Below are positions 43,471 to 53,300 of a stretch of 64,000 nt of DNA, one piece after another (the first letter of the stretch is position 1; each line of letters starts with the position of its first letter). Origin of the DNA: Paenibacillus tianmuensis (GTDB lineage Bacteria; Bacillota; Bacilli; Paenibacillales; NBRC-103111). The stretch spans positions 1 through 64,000 of the forward strand of contig NZ_FMTT01000011.1 of NCBI RefSeq assembly GCF_900100345.1, in the 5' to 3' direction. The notes beneath the pieces are model-generated. The model was given only the letters and a program-made list of their open reading frames with translations. It had not been told where the DNA came from and did no database searches. The position numbers and the translations under genes are program-made.

Positions 43471-46400
43471 CACAGCCGATCGTCATGTTCTACGATCCGG
43501 GCTTTCCGCTCGGCGAAGGGATGCAGGTCGATGCCGGACTGCTGCGGGGTGTAGGGCAGGTCGTCCCGGCGGACCGCTTGGCGGAGGCGCTGAGCTCCGC
43601 CGAGGGCGGCTGCTTCGTCAACCTGCATGCGCCGTATTTTCCGAAAGCCGCTTGGTCCGCGATTCTCGGCTTTCTCCGGCAGGGCGGCGGGCTCATTAGC
43701 GTCGGAGGCGCGCCGTTCAAGTTCCCGGTCCGGGCGGAGAACGGAAGCTGGCATGTGGAAGCCGAGCAAACCGCCTACCATCAGCAGCTTCATATTCATG
43801 AAGCGCTCCGGGTCGATGCGGCTCCGGTGGAGAAGCTGGCAGCCACAGCCGACATTCCGCTGCTGGCCGGCAAGGAAGCGCTGCTCACGATAGCGGATAC
43901 GTGGAACCTGGTGCCGCATGTGACGAAGAGCAGCGATTTGCCGCATCAGATGGGCTCTGCCGGACCGATGGACACACATATTTATCCGCTGCTGAAAGGC
44001 ATCTCGGCCGAAGGTCGCGAGGTGGCCGCGCCGGTCGTGCTCTGGGAACAAACGAAGGGCCCCTTCACCGGAAGCCGCTGGCTGTTCGTCCATTTGCCGC
44101 TGACTGCGGCATTCTGGAACGAGGGCGGGGCCGAAGCGCTGAAGGAGTGGGTCGCGTTTTGCGCCAAAGGCGTGACCGAGCTGTGGATCAAGCCGAATTA
44201 CGCTTCGTACGAGCCGGGCGAGCGGGCGATGCTTACGCTGCAAACGCAGCGGATCGGGCGCGGGACCGGGTCGGGCGACGGGGCTTGGAAATTCTCGGTT
44301 TCCCTGGAGCACGAGGCAGGGCAAGTCTCCTGGAAGCACCGCTTTGAGGCGGATGTCACGGAGGAGCTGAATATTCACCGCATTTCCGTCCCGCTTGATA
44401 TTCAGAGCGGCTTTTACCATATCATCTGTCAGGCGCAAGCGCCGGACGGGGAGACACGCATCCTGCGTCAAGGCTTCTGGGGCTTCGACGCCAACCTGCT
44501 TGCTGCAGGCGCTCCGATCAGCTGCGGTCGGGATTATTTTGTCAAGGACGGACGTCCGTTCCCGGTTGTCGGGATGACGTACATGACATCGGATGTGGCG
44601 CGCAAGTTTTTGTTCCTGCCGAATGCGGCCGTATGGGACCGCGACATGGCACAGATGAGGAAGGCCGGGATCAACTGGATTCGGACCGGCATCTGGACGG
44701 CGTACCGCAATATCATGCAGGTTGACGGGCACGCTTCGGAAGAGGTGCTGCGCTCGATCGACGCCTTCCTGCTCACGGCGAAAAAGAATGATTTGCAGAT
44801 CACCTTCACGTTCTTTTCGTTTACCCCGGAGCCTTGGGAGGGTCTCAATCCTTACCTCGACCCGCGCAGCGTGGAAGCGCAGAAACGGTTCGTGCGTTCG
44901 ATCGTCTCGCGGCATCGGAATACGAAGCATGTGGACTGGGATCTGATCAACGAGCCGTCGATGTTCGATCCGCCGCAGATTTTCTCCGACGGCCCGCGGT
45001 CGTGCCGCGATCCGTTCGAGCTGGCGGCTTACCGCGAATGGCTGAAGCAGCGGCATGGATCGATCGGCCTGCTGCAGGAGCGCTGGAACATGTCGCCGGA
45101 GCAGCTTCCGGACTTTGAAGCGGCCGTACCGCCGGAGCCGGAAGAGATCAACTTCAACGTGCAGGATATGCACCAAGGGAAAAAAGGCACCCGCTGGCTC
45201 GACTACGCGCTGTTCTCGATGGAGATGCACAACCGGTGGGCGAAGCAGCTTTACGACACGATCAAGGACGTCTGCCCGGACCATCTGGTCGTCGTCGGGC
45301 AGGACGAAGCCTTGGGCGCGCAGCGGCCATCGCCGTTCTTCTATGCAGAGGCGTCGGATTACACGACCGTTCACTCGTGGTGGTTGAACGATCATCTGGT
45401 CTGGGACGGCATCTTTGCGAAGACGTCGGATAAGCCGAATCTCGTGCAGGAGACCGGCATTATGTACGTGGAGACGCCGGACGGACGGGCGAAGCGATCG
45501 GAGACGGAGCTGCGCGGCATCCTGGAGCGCAAATACGCTTATGCTTTCTCGACAGGCGGCGCGGGGGCGGTTCATTGGATTTGGAACACCAACTTCTATA
45601 TGGACAACGCCAATGAGTCGCACATCGGGGCGCTGCGGGCGGACGGAACGGAGAAGCCGGAGGCGGACGTTTCCTACGACTTCGGCCGCTTTATGGAAGA
45701 GAGCCGGGATTTGTTCCAAGGCCGCAAGCTGGAGGAGGTCGCCGTCGTCTTCCCGTATTCCAACGACTTTTCCAACCGGAAATTGGCGTTCGATGCGACG
45801 ACCCGTCTAACGCGAATGCTGTCCTACGAGCTGAAAGTTCCTTTCCGCGGAGTCGGGGAATACCATCTGGATTCACTCGCAGAAGCGCCGGCGAAGCTGA
45901 TCATCCTGCCGAGCGCACATAATATCGATAGCGAAGCATTTGCGAAATTGATCGACATCGTACAGGCTACCGGAGCGACGCTGCTCGTCACCGGTCCTCT
46001 CGGGCTGGATGCCTACTGGCAGCCGGCAGAGCGTCTCAAGGAGGCGGTCGGTTCTTACCGTCCGGCCAACGTGCGGCGCGAAGAAATGCTGGAGCTCGAC
46101 GGCCGCTTGCTGCCCGTTTCGTTCGGACAGCGCCGGATCGCCGAGGTGGCGAAGGAAGTCCGGACGGACGAAGTCGCAGAGGCGAAAGCCGACAAGCTGA
46201 TCGACGTTCCGCTCGGTTCGGGGCGGCTCCTCTGGTGCCCGCTGCCGATCGAATTGAACGAGCGTGCCGAGCCGCTCGCGATGCTGTACCAGCACGCGTT
46301 GACGGTGGCGGGCTTCCAAGCGGAGCTGGAATGGCTTCGCGGCGGAGGATTCCCGGGCGTGTACGGACGGAAGCTCGCTTTCCAAGACGGCGCACTGTTC

Positions 46401-46580
46401 GTCTTTGTGTCCGAATTCGCCTTCGATACCGATGTGGAAGTGAAGGACCCGGCCACGGGCCGCCGGTATTCGTTTGTGCTGGAGAAAGAGCGTTCGGTGC
46501 TCTTCGCGGTCGACCGGGAAGGCCGCTTGAAGTCCGTGTACCGGCCGAAGGAAGTTCATATCCAAGTGACCGGAGAGTAG
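43467..46580 (+). CDS. large clan GH-A glycoside hydrolase, possibly a beta-mannosidase
   Basis: 1037 residues. The first 110 residues resemble a class I amidotransferase-like fold (GGCFVNLHAPYFPKAAWSAILGFLRQGGGLISVGG). A beta-sandwich region follows, then a TIM barrel from about residue 350 (GRPFPVVGMTYMTSDVARKFLF). Acid/base E496 lies in WDLINEPSMFDP and nucleophile E662 in PNLVQETGI, the clan GH-A pattern. After the barrel comes another amidotransferase-like domain (KLIILPSAHNIDSEAFAKLIDIVQATGATLLVTGPLG), as in GH42-type enzymes. The exact family is not recognised. Between GH125 and GH38 mannosidases, a beta-mannosidase or beta-linked core-glycan activity is the simplest guess. Start overlaps the GH125 stop (ATGA). 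No signal peptide. Confidence 0.78.
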   Translation: MTQPIVMFYDPGFPLGEGMQVDAGLLRGVGQVVPADRLAEALSSAEGGCFVNLHAPYFPKAAWSAILGFLRQGGGLISVGGAPFKFPVRAENGSWHVEAEQTAYHQQLHIHEALRVDAAPVEKLAATADIPLLAGKEALLTIADTWNLVPHVTKSSDLPHQMGSAGPMDTHIYPLLKGISAEGREVAAPVVLWEQTKGPFTGSRWLFVHLPLTAAFWNEGGAEALKEWVAFCAKGVTELWIKPNYASYEPGERAMLTLQTQRIGRGTGSGDGAWKFSVSLEHEAGQVSWKHRFEADVTEELNIHRISVPLDIQSGFYHIICQAQAPDGETRILRQGFWGFDANLLAAGAPISCGRDYFVKDGRPFPVVGMTYMTSDVARKFLFLPNAAVWDRDMAQMRKAGINWIRTGIWTAYRNIMQVDGHASEEVLRSIDAFLLTAKKNDLQITFTFFSFTPEPWEGLNPYLDPRSVEAQKRFVRSIVSRHRNTKHVDWDLINEPSMFDPPQIFSDGPRSCRDPFELAAYREWLKQRHGSIGLLQERWNMSPEQLPDFEAAVPPEPEEINFNVQDMHQGKKGTRWLDYALFSMEMHNRWAKQLYDTIKDVCPDHLVVVGQDEALGAQRPSPFFYAEASDYTTVHSWWLNDHLVWDGIFAKTSDKPNLVQETGIMYVETPDGRAKRSETELRGILERKYAYAFSTGGAGAVHWIWNTNFYMDNANESHIGALRADGTEKPEADVSYDFGRFMEESRDLFQGRKLEEVAVVFPYSNDFSNRKLAFDATTRLTRMLSYELKVPFRGVGEYHLDSLAEAPAKLIILPSAHNIDSEAFAKLIDIVQATGATLLVTGPLGLDAYWQPAERLKEAVGSYRPANVRREEMLELDGRLLPVSFGQRRIAEVAKEVRTDEVAEAKADKLIDVPLGSGRLLWCPLPIELNERAEPLAMLYQHALTVAGFQAELEWLRGGGFPGVYGRKLAFQDGALFVFVSEFAFDTDVEVKDPATGRRYSFVLEKERSVLFAVDREGRLKSVYRPKEVHIQVTGE

Positions 46581-46604
46581 TCCGGGGAGGAGGCGTCACA
46601 AGCC

Positions 46605-49340
46605 ATGAGCAAAAAAAGAACCGCGCATATCATTTCCCATACGCACTGGGACCGGGAATGGTATTTGCCCTACGAAAAGCATCATATGCTGCTGATCCAG
46701 CTGATGGACACGCTGCTTCATACGCTTGAGCGCGATCCGGAATTCAAGAGCTTTTATCTGGACGGCCAGACGATTATTTTGGAAGACTATCTCCAGGTTC
46801 GCCCGGAAAAGAAGGAGCAGCTTGAAGCGTTCATCCGGGAAGGCCGCATTCATATCGGACCTTGGTATATTTTGCAGGACGCTTTCCTGACGAGCAGCGA
46901 AGCGAACCTGCGCAACCTGCTGATCGGGCATCAGGACGCAGCGCGGTACGGGACGATCACCAAGGTCGGCTATTTCCCCGACACGTTCGGCAACATGGGG
47001 CAGGCGCCGCAAATTTTGCGCCAGGCCGGCATCGACAACGCAATGTTCGGCCGCGGCGTCAAGCCGACGGGCTTCAACAATACCGTGTCCGATTCGGACT
47101 ATGAATCGTCGTTCTCCGAGCTGCTCTGGGAAGGCCCGGACGGCTCGCGGGTGGTTGGCATTTTGTTTGCGAACTGGTATTGCAACGGGATGGAAGTTCC
47201 GACGGACGAGAAGGAAGCGAAGGAGTATTGGGAGCGTAAGCTGGCGGATGCCGAGAAATACGCTTCCACCGGCGAGCTGCTGTTCATGAACGGCTGCGAC
47301 CACCAACCGATCCAGCAGGACTTGTCCGAGGCGATCCGCACGGCGCAGAAGCTGTTCCCGGACACCGACTTCGTCCACTCGAACGTGACGGATTACTTGC
47401 AAGCCGTGAACCGGTCTGTGGATCGGGAGCTGTCCGTGGTGAAGGGCGAACTGCGCAGCCAGCGCACGGACGGATGGTCGACGCTGGTCAATACCGCGTC
47501 CGCCCGCATTTACTTGAAGCAGATGAACCAGCAGGGGCAAGCGCTGCTGGAGAAAGTGGCCGAGCCGCTGGCGTCCTTCGCGCACTTGCTGGGCAAGGAG
47601 TATCCGCACCACTTGTTCACGTACGCTTGGAAAACGCTGATGCAAAACCACCCGCACGACAGTATCTGCGGCTGCAGCGTGGACGAGGTGCACCGCGAGA
47701 TGTTGGCCCGCTTCGACAAAAGCCGCCATGTGACCGAGACGATCGTTGACGACAGCAAGCGCGTCATTGCGGAAGCGGTCGATACGTCCGTCTTCGCCCG
47801 CATGGGCGCGGAGGCGCGCCCGCTCGTCGTCTTCAATATGACGGGATGGGATCGGACCGGAGTCGTCACTGTGGAGCTGGACGCCGAGCGCTTATACTTC
47901 CGCGACGGCTTCCCGCTGGACGAGATGAGCAGCCGCATGCAGGCGTTCGACGTCTCCGGGCGCACGCTAGTCGATGCGGAAGGCCGCGCCGTGCCGTTCA
48001 CGATGCAGGATCTGGGCCTGCAGTTCGGCTATGACCTGCCGGACGACAAGTTCCGTCAGCCGTATATGTGCCGCAGGGTGAGCCTCACCTTCGAGGCGCA
48101 GAACGTGCCTGCGCTTGGCGTTGCCTCGTACGCGTGGCTCAAGTTGGCTCAACCAGCTTCGTCCCCGGCTGCCGACGCCGCTTCGCTGCTGAACGGCGAA
48201 CGTGTGATGGAGAACGGCCTGCTTCGCGTCGAGATCGCGGAGGACGGTTCCCTCACCGTGACGGACAAGCAAACGGGCCGCACGTTCCGCGATTTGGGCG
48301 TGTACGAGAATACCGGCGATATCGGCAACGAGTACATGTATAAGCAGCCGAACGGCGAGACGACGCTGACGACGAAAGGGCTGCAGGCGGACATCCGCGT
48401 CGTCGAGGATACGCCATACCGTGCGACGGTGGAAATCGTGCACGAATGGTCGGTTCCGGCCTCGGGCGATGCCGTGTTCGAGCAGGAGAAGCGAGAGCTG
48501 GTCTATTTCCCGCACCGCAAAGGGCAGCGTGTCAAGGACATGGTGCCGCTCACGATCCGCACGCAGGTCAGTCTGAGCCGCAGCGGCCGCGGCGTCGAGC
48601 TGCAGGCGTCCTTCAACAATCAGGCGAAGGATCACCGGCTGCGCGCGCTCTTCCCGACCGACGTGGAGACGGCGGTACACCGCGCCGATTCGATCTTCGA
48701 GATTGCGACGCGGGACAACGAGCCGGCGGCCGAGTGGGAAAATCCGAGCAATGCGCAGCATCAGCAAGCGTTCGTCGACGTAAGCGGAGCAGGGGCGGGC
48801 CTCACGGTCGCCAACCTCGGGCTTCAGGAGTACGAAGTGCTGCGGGACGGACGGAATACGATTGCCGTCACGCTGCTTAGGTCCGTCAGCGAGCTGGGCG
48901 ACTGGGGCTTGTTCCCGACGCCGGAGGCGCAATGTCTCGGCGAGCAGACGGTTCGGCTGGAGATTATTCCGCATAGCGGCGACGGTTCGGCTTCGGGCGC
49001 TTTTGCCGAGGCGTACCTGTTCCAGGTTCCGTGGACGGTTAGCCAAACCGGCGTGCACGGCGGCTCGATCGCTTCGGGCTATGCTCCGTACCGCTGGGAG
49101 GGCGACGCACTTGCGTTCTCGTCCATGAAAGTGAGCGAGGCTTCCGGCGATCTCATGCTGAGATGGTTCAACATGGAAGCGGCCGGAACGGAGCTGGGGC
49201 TGCATTCGGCCCGCGGCGCGGAATCGGTCTACAAAAGCAACGTCTTGGAGGAAGCGGGGCCGCTCGTTTCGGAGGGCCCGAGCTTGACTTTGCCGGTCGG
49301 TCCTTACGAGATTGTCACGCTGGGCATTAAGCACAAATAA
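46605..49340 (+). CDS. GH38 alpha-mannosidase
   Basis: 911 residues, full GH38 layout. The N-terminal barrel has the zinc-binding HTHWDREW at residues 12-19 and nucleophile D126 in VGYFPDTFGNMGQAPQILRQAGI, with FMNGCDHQP and HPHDSICGCSVDEVHREM further on. The helical and beta domains of the family follow to the end. It removes alpha-linked mannose (various linkages, often 1,3) using a metal ion. Cytoplasmic, no signal peptide. RBS GGGAGGAGG with a long 13-base spacing. Last gene of the mannose-glycan operon; a strong terminator follows. Confidence 0.95.
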   Translation: MSKKRTAHIISHTHWDREWYLPYEKHHMLLIQLMDTLLHTLERDPEFKSFYLDGQTIILEDYLQVRPEKKEQLEAFIREGRIHIGPWYILQDAFLTSSEANLRNLLIGHQDAARYGTITKVGYFPDTFGNMGQAPQILRQAGIDNAMFGRGVKPTGFNNTVSDSDYESSFSELLWEGPDGSRVVGILFANWYCNGMEVPTDEKEAKEYWERKLADAEKYASTGELLFMNGCDHQPIQQDLSEAIRTAQKLFPDTDFVHSNVTDYLQAVNRSVDRELSVVKGELRSQRTDGWSTLVNTASARIYLKQMNQQGQALLEKVAEPLASFAHLLGKEYPHHLFTYAWKTLMQNHPHDSICGCSVDEVHREMLARFDKSRHVTETIVDDSKRVIAEAVDTSVFARMGAEARPLVVFNMTGWDRTGVVTVELDAERLYFRDGFPLDEMSSRMQAFDVSGRTLVDAEGRAVPFTMQDLGLQFGYDLPDDKFRQPYMCRRVSLTFEAQNVPALGVASYAWLKLAQPASSPAADAASLLNGERVMENGLLRVEIAEDGSLTVTDKQTGRTFRDLGVYENTGDIGNEYMYKQPNGETTLTTKGLQADIRVVEDTPYRATVEIVHEWSVPASGDAVFEQEKRELVYFPHRKGQRVKDMVPLTIRTQVSLSRSGRGVELQASFNNQAKDHRLRALFPTDVETAVHRADSIFEIATRDNEPAAEWENPSNAQHQQAFVDVSGAGAGLTVANLGLQEYEVLRDGRNTIAVTLLRSVSELGDWGLFPTPEAQCLGEQTVRLEIIPHSGDGSASGAFAEAYLFQVPWTVSQTGVHGGSIASGYAPYRWEGDALAFSSMKVSEASGDLMLRWFNMEAAGTELGLHSARGAESVYKSNVLEEAGPLVSEGPSLTLPVGPYEIVTLGIKHK

Positions 49341-49355
49341 GATAACTGCTGCAGG

Positions 49356-49396
49356 GCAGCCTAAACCTCAAGAATCGGGGGTTAGGCTGCTTTTTT
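49356..49396 (+). terminator. Rho-independent terminator of the mannose-glycan operon
   Basis: GCAGCCTAAACC / GGGTTAGGCTGC stem followed by TTTTTT. Confidence 0.92.
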
Positions 49397-49505
49397 GTGT
49401 CTAATAAAAAAAGTGCAGAAGCTTTTCTACTTTTCCCAAAAAGACACTTGAAGTACACATCAGGTACTTATAATGAAATAGACGATGAGAACGGAGGCAA
49501 AAAGC

Positions 49506-50027
49506 ATGAATCCACAGCAATATCAGCAGGCTTCTGCAGACGGCCAAGAACAGCTTCAACAATTCCACAGCTTTATCGAATCGCTGCATGATCCGATCTA
49601 CCGGCTTGCGCACCGGCTGCTCCAAGACCGCGAGCTTGCGGTGCAGGAGGTAGAGCGTACGTTCGTCGAGGTGTTTCGCAGACATGCGGAGGAAGGGTTT
49701 GCGTCAATGACCGGTTCTATGAGGACAGTTGCCTACCGGGTGCTTATTCACCGGTACAAAATGGCTAAAGCTTCGGGCAAACGCAGGCTGAATAAGGTCA
49801 AACTCGGACCCCGTACCATCCTCGAAGCCGTTGATGCGCTGCCGGATGAGGCGAAGCTGATCGTATCGCTGAAGTACGAATGTCAGCTATCCTATGAAGA
49901 GATAGGGGAAATTCTAGAGATGTCCCCGGAGCGTGTAAAAAAAGGCGTTTGGTGCAGCAGGGAACGGTTAAGCAAATGGATGGAGGAGCCCCGTTCCCCT
50001 TTGAGCCTTGGGGTGGTTATGCATTAA
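49506..50027 (+). CDS. sigma-70-family-like protein (ECF-type, degenerate region 2)
   Basis: 173 residues. The C-terminal part has a clear sigma region 4 helix-turn-helix (LPDEAKLIVSLKYECQLSYEEIGEILEMSPERVKKGVWCSRERL). The N-terminal part (FIESLHDPIYRLAHRLLQDRELAVQEVERTFVEVFR) follows sigma region 2.1-2.2 but the promoter-melting part is poorly conserved. No anti-sigma gene is next to it. It could be an alternative sigma factor or a small regulator derived from one. TATAAT at 49469-49474 and TTGAAG upstream give a weak promoter. The ATG follows ACGGAGG; a longer frame to 49485 lacks an RBS. Confidence 0.75.
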   Translation: MNPQQYQQASADGQEQLQQFHSFIESLHDPIYRLAHRLLQDRELAVQEVERTFVEVFRRHAEEGFASMTGSMRTVAYRVLIHRYKMAKASGKRRLNKVKLGPRTILEAVDALPDEAKLIVSLKYECQLSYEEIGEILEMSPERVKKGVWCSRERLSKWMEEPRSPLSLGVVMH

Positions 50028-50081
50028 TCCAAGATCTTGGGAGAGCGAAGCTTCCATACAGGTCTTGGATTTATTTTTTTG
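50026..50081 (+). terminator. terminator of the sigma-like gene
   Basis: AATCCAAGATCTTGG pairs with AGGTCTTGGATT, then TATTTTTTT. Confidence 0.8.
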
Positions 50082-50133
50082 CGGAAGCTACCTCATAGGA
50101 TTGATGGCGCCAAGGAAAACGACAATGATATCT

Positions 50134-50169
50134 AACCCGTCCTTATGGGCTTCATAAGACGGGTTTTTT
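50134..50169 (+). terminator. second terminator-like hairpin
   Basis: AACCCGTCCTTATG / CATAAGACGGGTT stem, short loop, then TTTT. It lies between the sigma-like gene's own terminator and the PL8 gene; it may end an unseen short transcript or act as a leader attenuator for the PL8 gene. Confidence 0.8.
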
Positions 50170-50357
50170 CGTGTGAAAATGGCTGCCTGCGGCGGGAAAA
50201 AAGCGGGAACATTTTTTGCCCGGGCCGATATTCAAGAATTGAGCCTTGCCAAGCGGTTGGTGTTTTTGTAAGTATAGAGATGCAAAAGCGGCCGGAGTCC
50301 CGCGCGTTCTGCTTGAACTGGGGGACGTTTGGCCGAAAGCCGCTGGGAGGGACCGGA
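50170..50357. other. leader region of the PL8 gene, nothing further recognised
   Basis: An open frame of 71 codons precedes the PL8 start, but the signal peptide and RBS place the start at 50358. No convincing promoter or operator was seen. Confidence 0.4.
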
Positions 50358-53300
50358 ATGAAAATGAACATGGTGAAAATTTTGACGATCCTGGCATTAG
50401 TGATGCCCGGCTGGTTAGTCCCGACAGGAGGAGGGATCGGGATGGCCGCTTCGGGAAGTTTGGTGTTGAACGGCGATTTTGAAACCGTTGTCACTGACAG
50501 CTCCGGAAAGTGGACGGGAGGGAAAGCGCCGTCCAACTGGACAGGCGGATTCAAGGTTGGCGGCGGCGCCTTCGCTGTGGACTCGGTACAAACGCATGGC
50601 GGTACGAAGGCTCTGAAGCTGTCCGGAAGCACGACGTCGGATCGGGCTTCCGTCACACAATCGCCGCTCGTCACACCGAATAAAAGCTACAAGCTGTCTT
50701 TGTGGATGAAGACGGACAATGTGAACGCCGGAAGCGGCGGCATGTATGTCCGGACGCAGTATCTTAACTCCAGTACGAAAATCGGCGACGGTCCGCTTAC
50801 GCCGAAATTAAAAGGAACCAACGATTGGCGGCCGTACGATCTGTATCTGTCGATTCCGTCGAACGTGAATAAAGTCGTGGTGGAGCCGATCTTCGATTTT
50901 GCTTCCGGCGCCGCTTGGGTGGACGATGTGACGCTCACGGAGTGGACCGGGGCGACGGATCTTGCCTTGGAGCCAACCGGCGTATCCGTCGAAGTGGGGA
51001 AAACCGCGCAGCTGACTCCGGTCATTACGCCGAGCAGCGCGGCATCCGACGTGACGGTGCTCTGGTCGTCGTCTGATGCTTCGGTCGCTTCCGTATCGTC
51101 TTCGGGCTTGGTTACGGGCAACCAGGCGGGTACCGCTACCATTACCGCCCGGACCGATGACGGCCGTTTCTCGGCTCAATCGATCGTTAGCGTGGAAAGC
51201 GCCCAAATGATGCAGGCCTACGATACGATCCGGCTGAAGTGGCTGGACAAGCTGACGGGTGGTACCGGTTATGACCCCTCGGATGCCGACTACGCTTATT
51301 TTCTGGACAATCTGGCTTCCTCCGTCAGCAATGCGGAGCAAACCGGATTTTGGAACAAGCTGAACACGGCGGCGGGCCGCACGTATCTGTGGAGCGATCT
51401 GGCCAGCACGACCGTCTCTGCGCAGATGACATCGAACTTCTCCCGCTTAAGAACGATGGCGGTCGCTTATAAGACGCCTTACTCGGCCTTGTACAACAAT
51501 CCGGTGCTGAAGAAGGACCTTGTCGAGGCACTCGACTGGATGTACGCGAACCGGTACAACGAGAACAAAACGCCGTATGACAACTGGTGGGATTGGGAGA
51601 TCGGGGCGGCTCAAACCGTAAACGATATTCTCGTGCTGCTGTATGACGATCTGAGCCCGGCACAGGTGGAGCAGTACATAAGAGCGATCGACAAGTTTTG
51701 CCCGGACCCGCTCTATTCCTCCGTTCTCGGGGTGAAAGGGAAGAAGCAGAACGGCGCGAACCTGCTGGACAAAGCGCTGGTCGTCACGCTTCGCGGCGTG
51801 CTCGACAAGAACGGCGCGAAAATCGTACAGGGCCGCGATGCGATCGGCAGCGAGTTCGTCTATACGACGAACGGCGACGGGGTGTACCGCGACGGCTCGC
51901 TGGTGCAGCACACGAACATTGCTTATACCGCAGGGTACGGCGGGGTGTGGCTGAAGGGCGCTGCGGATATGGGCTACATGCTGAACGGCTCGCCTTGGCC
52001 GATTACGGACTCGCGGACGAACAACGTATACGATTGGGTGACGCAAAGCTTCGAACCGATCATCCATAACGGGCTTGCGCTCGATATGACGAACGGGCGG
52101 GGCATTTCCCGGCAAACCGCTGGCTCCGCACGGGGACTGATGATGACCATCCTGCGCATGTCCGACGGCGCACCGGCGGATAAAGCGGCAGCTTACCGCA
52201 GCATGGTCAAGGAATGGATTACAAAGGATCGAATCACGACGAATTATTATCAGGCGTCCTCGTCGATTTATGAAATCAAGCTGTTAAAAGGATTGTTGAA
52301 CGATCCCGGCGTGCAGCCGCGGGGCGAGCTGGTGAAGAGCCAGATCATGGCGGGCATGGACAAAGTGTTTCATTTCCGTCCCGGCTACCTGTTCGGCGTC
52401 AGCCTCTTCTCCGACCGGATTTCCTCGTTCGAGAAGGGCAACGGCGAAAACCTGAAGGGCTGGTATACGGGCGTCGGCATGACGTATTTGTACAATGAGG
52501 ATCAGACGCAGTACCGCAACGATTTTTGGCCGACGGTGGATTCGTTCCGGCTGCCGGGCACGACGACGGACGGCTCCGGCAAAACGCTGACGGCGACCGA
52601 TTGGGCGAGCTATCCCAACACCCAAACGTGGGTGGGAGGTTCTACGCTGGACGGCCTGTACAGCGCGGTCGGCATGGACTTTACGTTCAAGAAGCTCACC
52701 GGCAGCGACCTGCAGGGCAAAAAATCTTGGTTCCTGCTCGATGACGAAATCGTCGCGCTCGGCGCCGGCATTACCTCTACGGGCAGCAATCCCGTGGAGA
52801 CCATCGCCGAGAACCGGAAGCTCACGGACGGGAACGACAACCTTCTGACAATCGACGGCGCCGTCGTACCGGAGGAGACCACGGATCTCAATCGGACGGT
52901 CCAATGGGCGCATCTGACCGGGAACGTTCCGGGGACGGATATCGGGTATTATTTCCCGAACGGCGCGAATGTGGCCATGAAGCGGGAAGCGCGCACCGGG
53001 GCATGGAAGGACATCAATACGGGGTTCAGCGCGACGCCGATCACCCGCAATTACTTAAGTCTGGCTTTCGCTCACGGCGTCAAGCCGGTGAACGCGGATT
53101 ACGCTTACGTTCTGCTGCCGAACCGGAATGCGGCGGCAATCCAAAGCTACAGCGCGCAGCCGCCGGTGTCGATTCTCGCGAACAATGCTCAGGTGCAGGC
53201 GGTGCGAAAGCCGTCGCTCGGAATCACGGCGGCGAATTTCTGGCAGGCGGGGACGGTCGATGGGCTGACGGCGCGAAATCCGGTATCCGTGGTGGCGAAG

